This document shows, piece by piece, positions 31,688 through 31,728 of a stretch of 31,728 nt of DNA. The notes under the pieces were generated by a model that saw only the letters and a list, made by a program, of their open reading frames with translations, had not been told where the DNA came from and made no database searches. Source of the stretch: Christensenellaceae bacterium (lineage in GTDB: Bacteria > Bacillota > Clostridia > Christensenellales > CAAEEZ01); NCBI GenBank assembly GCA_020024085.1, contig JAHHUG010000006.1, forward strand, positions 1 through 31,728. The letters are read 5' to 3'. A program made the translations under genes and the position numbers. Every line of letters starts with the position of its first letter. The first letter of the stretch is position 1.

Positions 31688-31693
31688 ATTATA
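31688..31693 (-). promoter_or_regulatory. Possible -10 box of gdhA
   Basis: TATAAT on the minus strand about 26 bases before the start codon; no acceptable -35 box is visible upstream of it, so a real promoter here would need an activator or lies elsewhere. Confidence 0.35.
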
Positions 31694-31728
31694 TACTTAA
31701 AAAACACATTTAAATAATTATATAAAGT

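Overview
The window is low-GC and strongly AT-biased between genes. Most genes have AGGAG-type ribosome binding sites, a few start with TTG, and TGA is used as a stop (pyrC ends in TGA). The genes point to an anaerobic, spore-forming Clostridia-like Firmicute: a PyrD/PyrK (NAD-linked) dihydroorotate dehydrogenase, the redox repressor Rex, DnaD/DnaI primosome proteins, SpoVT followed by the YabM- and YabN-like genes found next to it in Bacillus, and an oxygen-sensitive-type cysteine desulfidase. This placement is inferred from gene families. No rRNA, tRNA, CRISPR array, transposase or prophage gene was seen.

Layout. (1) 118-8930: a pyrimidine biosynthesis operon, pyrB-pyrC-pyrF-carB-pyrK-pyrD-pyrE, with many overlapping or abutting genes. 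It is preceded by a promoter, a 26-codon leader ORF whose stop codon enters the 5' arm of a strong intrinsic terminator, and then pyrB. This resembles the translation-coupled pyrBI attenuator of E. coli more than the PyrR-type attenuator usual in Firmicutes. carA and pyrR are not in the window. (2) 9066-12473: a metallo-beta-lactamase-fold protein with a C-terminal helix-turn-helix-like region, divergent from a flavoprotein whose promoter implies a leaderless mRNA, then a GPH-family sugar/cation symporter with a long charged tail. (3) 12586-15410, minus strand: the helicase loader dnaI, a DnaD-like gene, and an 86-residue orphan. (4) 15429-21174, plus strand: rex, then a tightly coupled spoVT - flippase - yabN/mazG - dusB - trmL operon linking sporulation control, envelope export, nucleotide house-cleaning and tRNA modification. 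(5) 21201-25291: a promoter, a stretch that looks like a decayed small membrane-protein gene, then the lower-glycolysis genes pgk-tpiA-gpmI (no gap or eno here). (6) 25425-27521: a regulated-looking promoter region and a two-gene operon for a cysteine desulfidase family protein and an L-2-amino-thiazoline-4-carboxylate (ATC) hydrolase family protein. (7) 27658-29578: an FCD-type GntR regulator divergent from an unrecognised polytopic membrane protein, with a TGGT-N3-ACCA operator candidate. (8) 29676-31728: a DUF308/HdeD-like membrane protein behind a perfect-consensus promoter, convergent with gdhA and sharing a two-way terminator with it.

The strongest candidates for something undescribed are the pyr leader-peptide attenuator, the cysteine desulfidase/ATC hydrolase pair with its promoter palindrome, and the GntR-controlled orphan membrane protein. 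All functional calls rest on reading motifs and gene order by eye; no database search was run.
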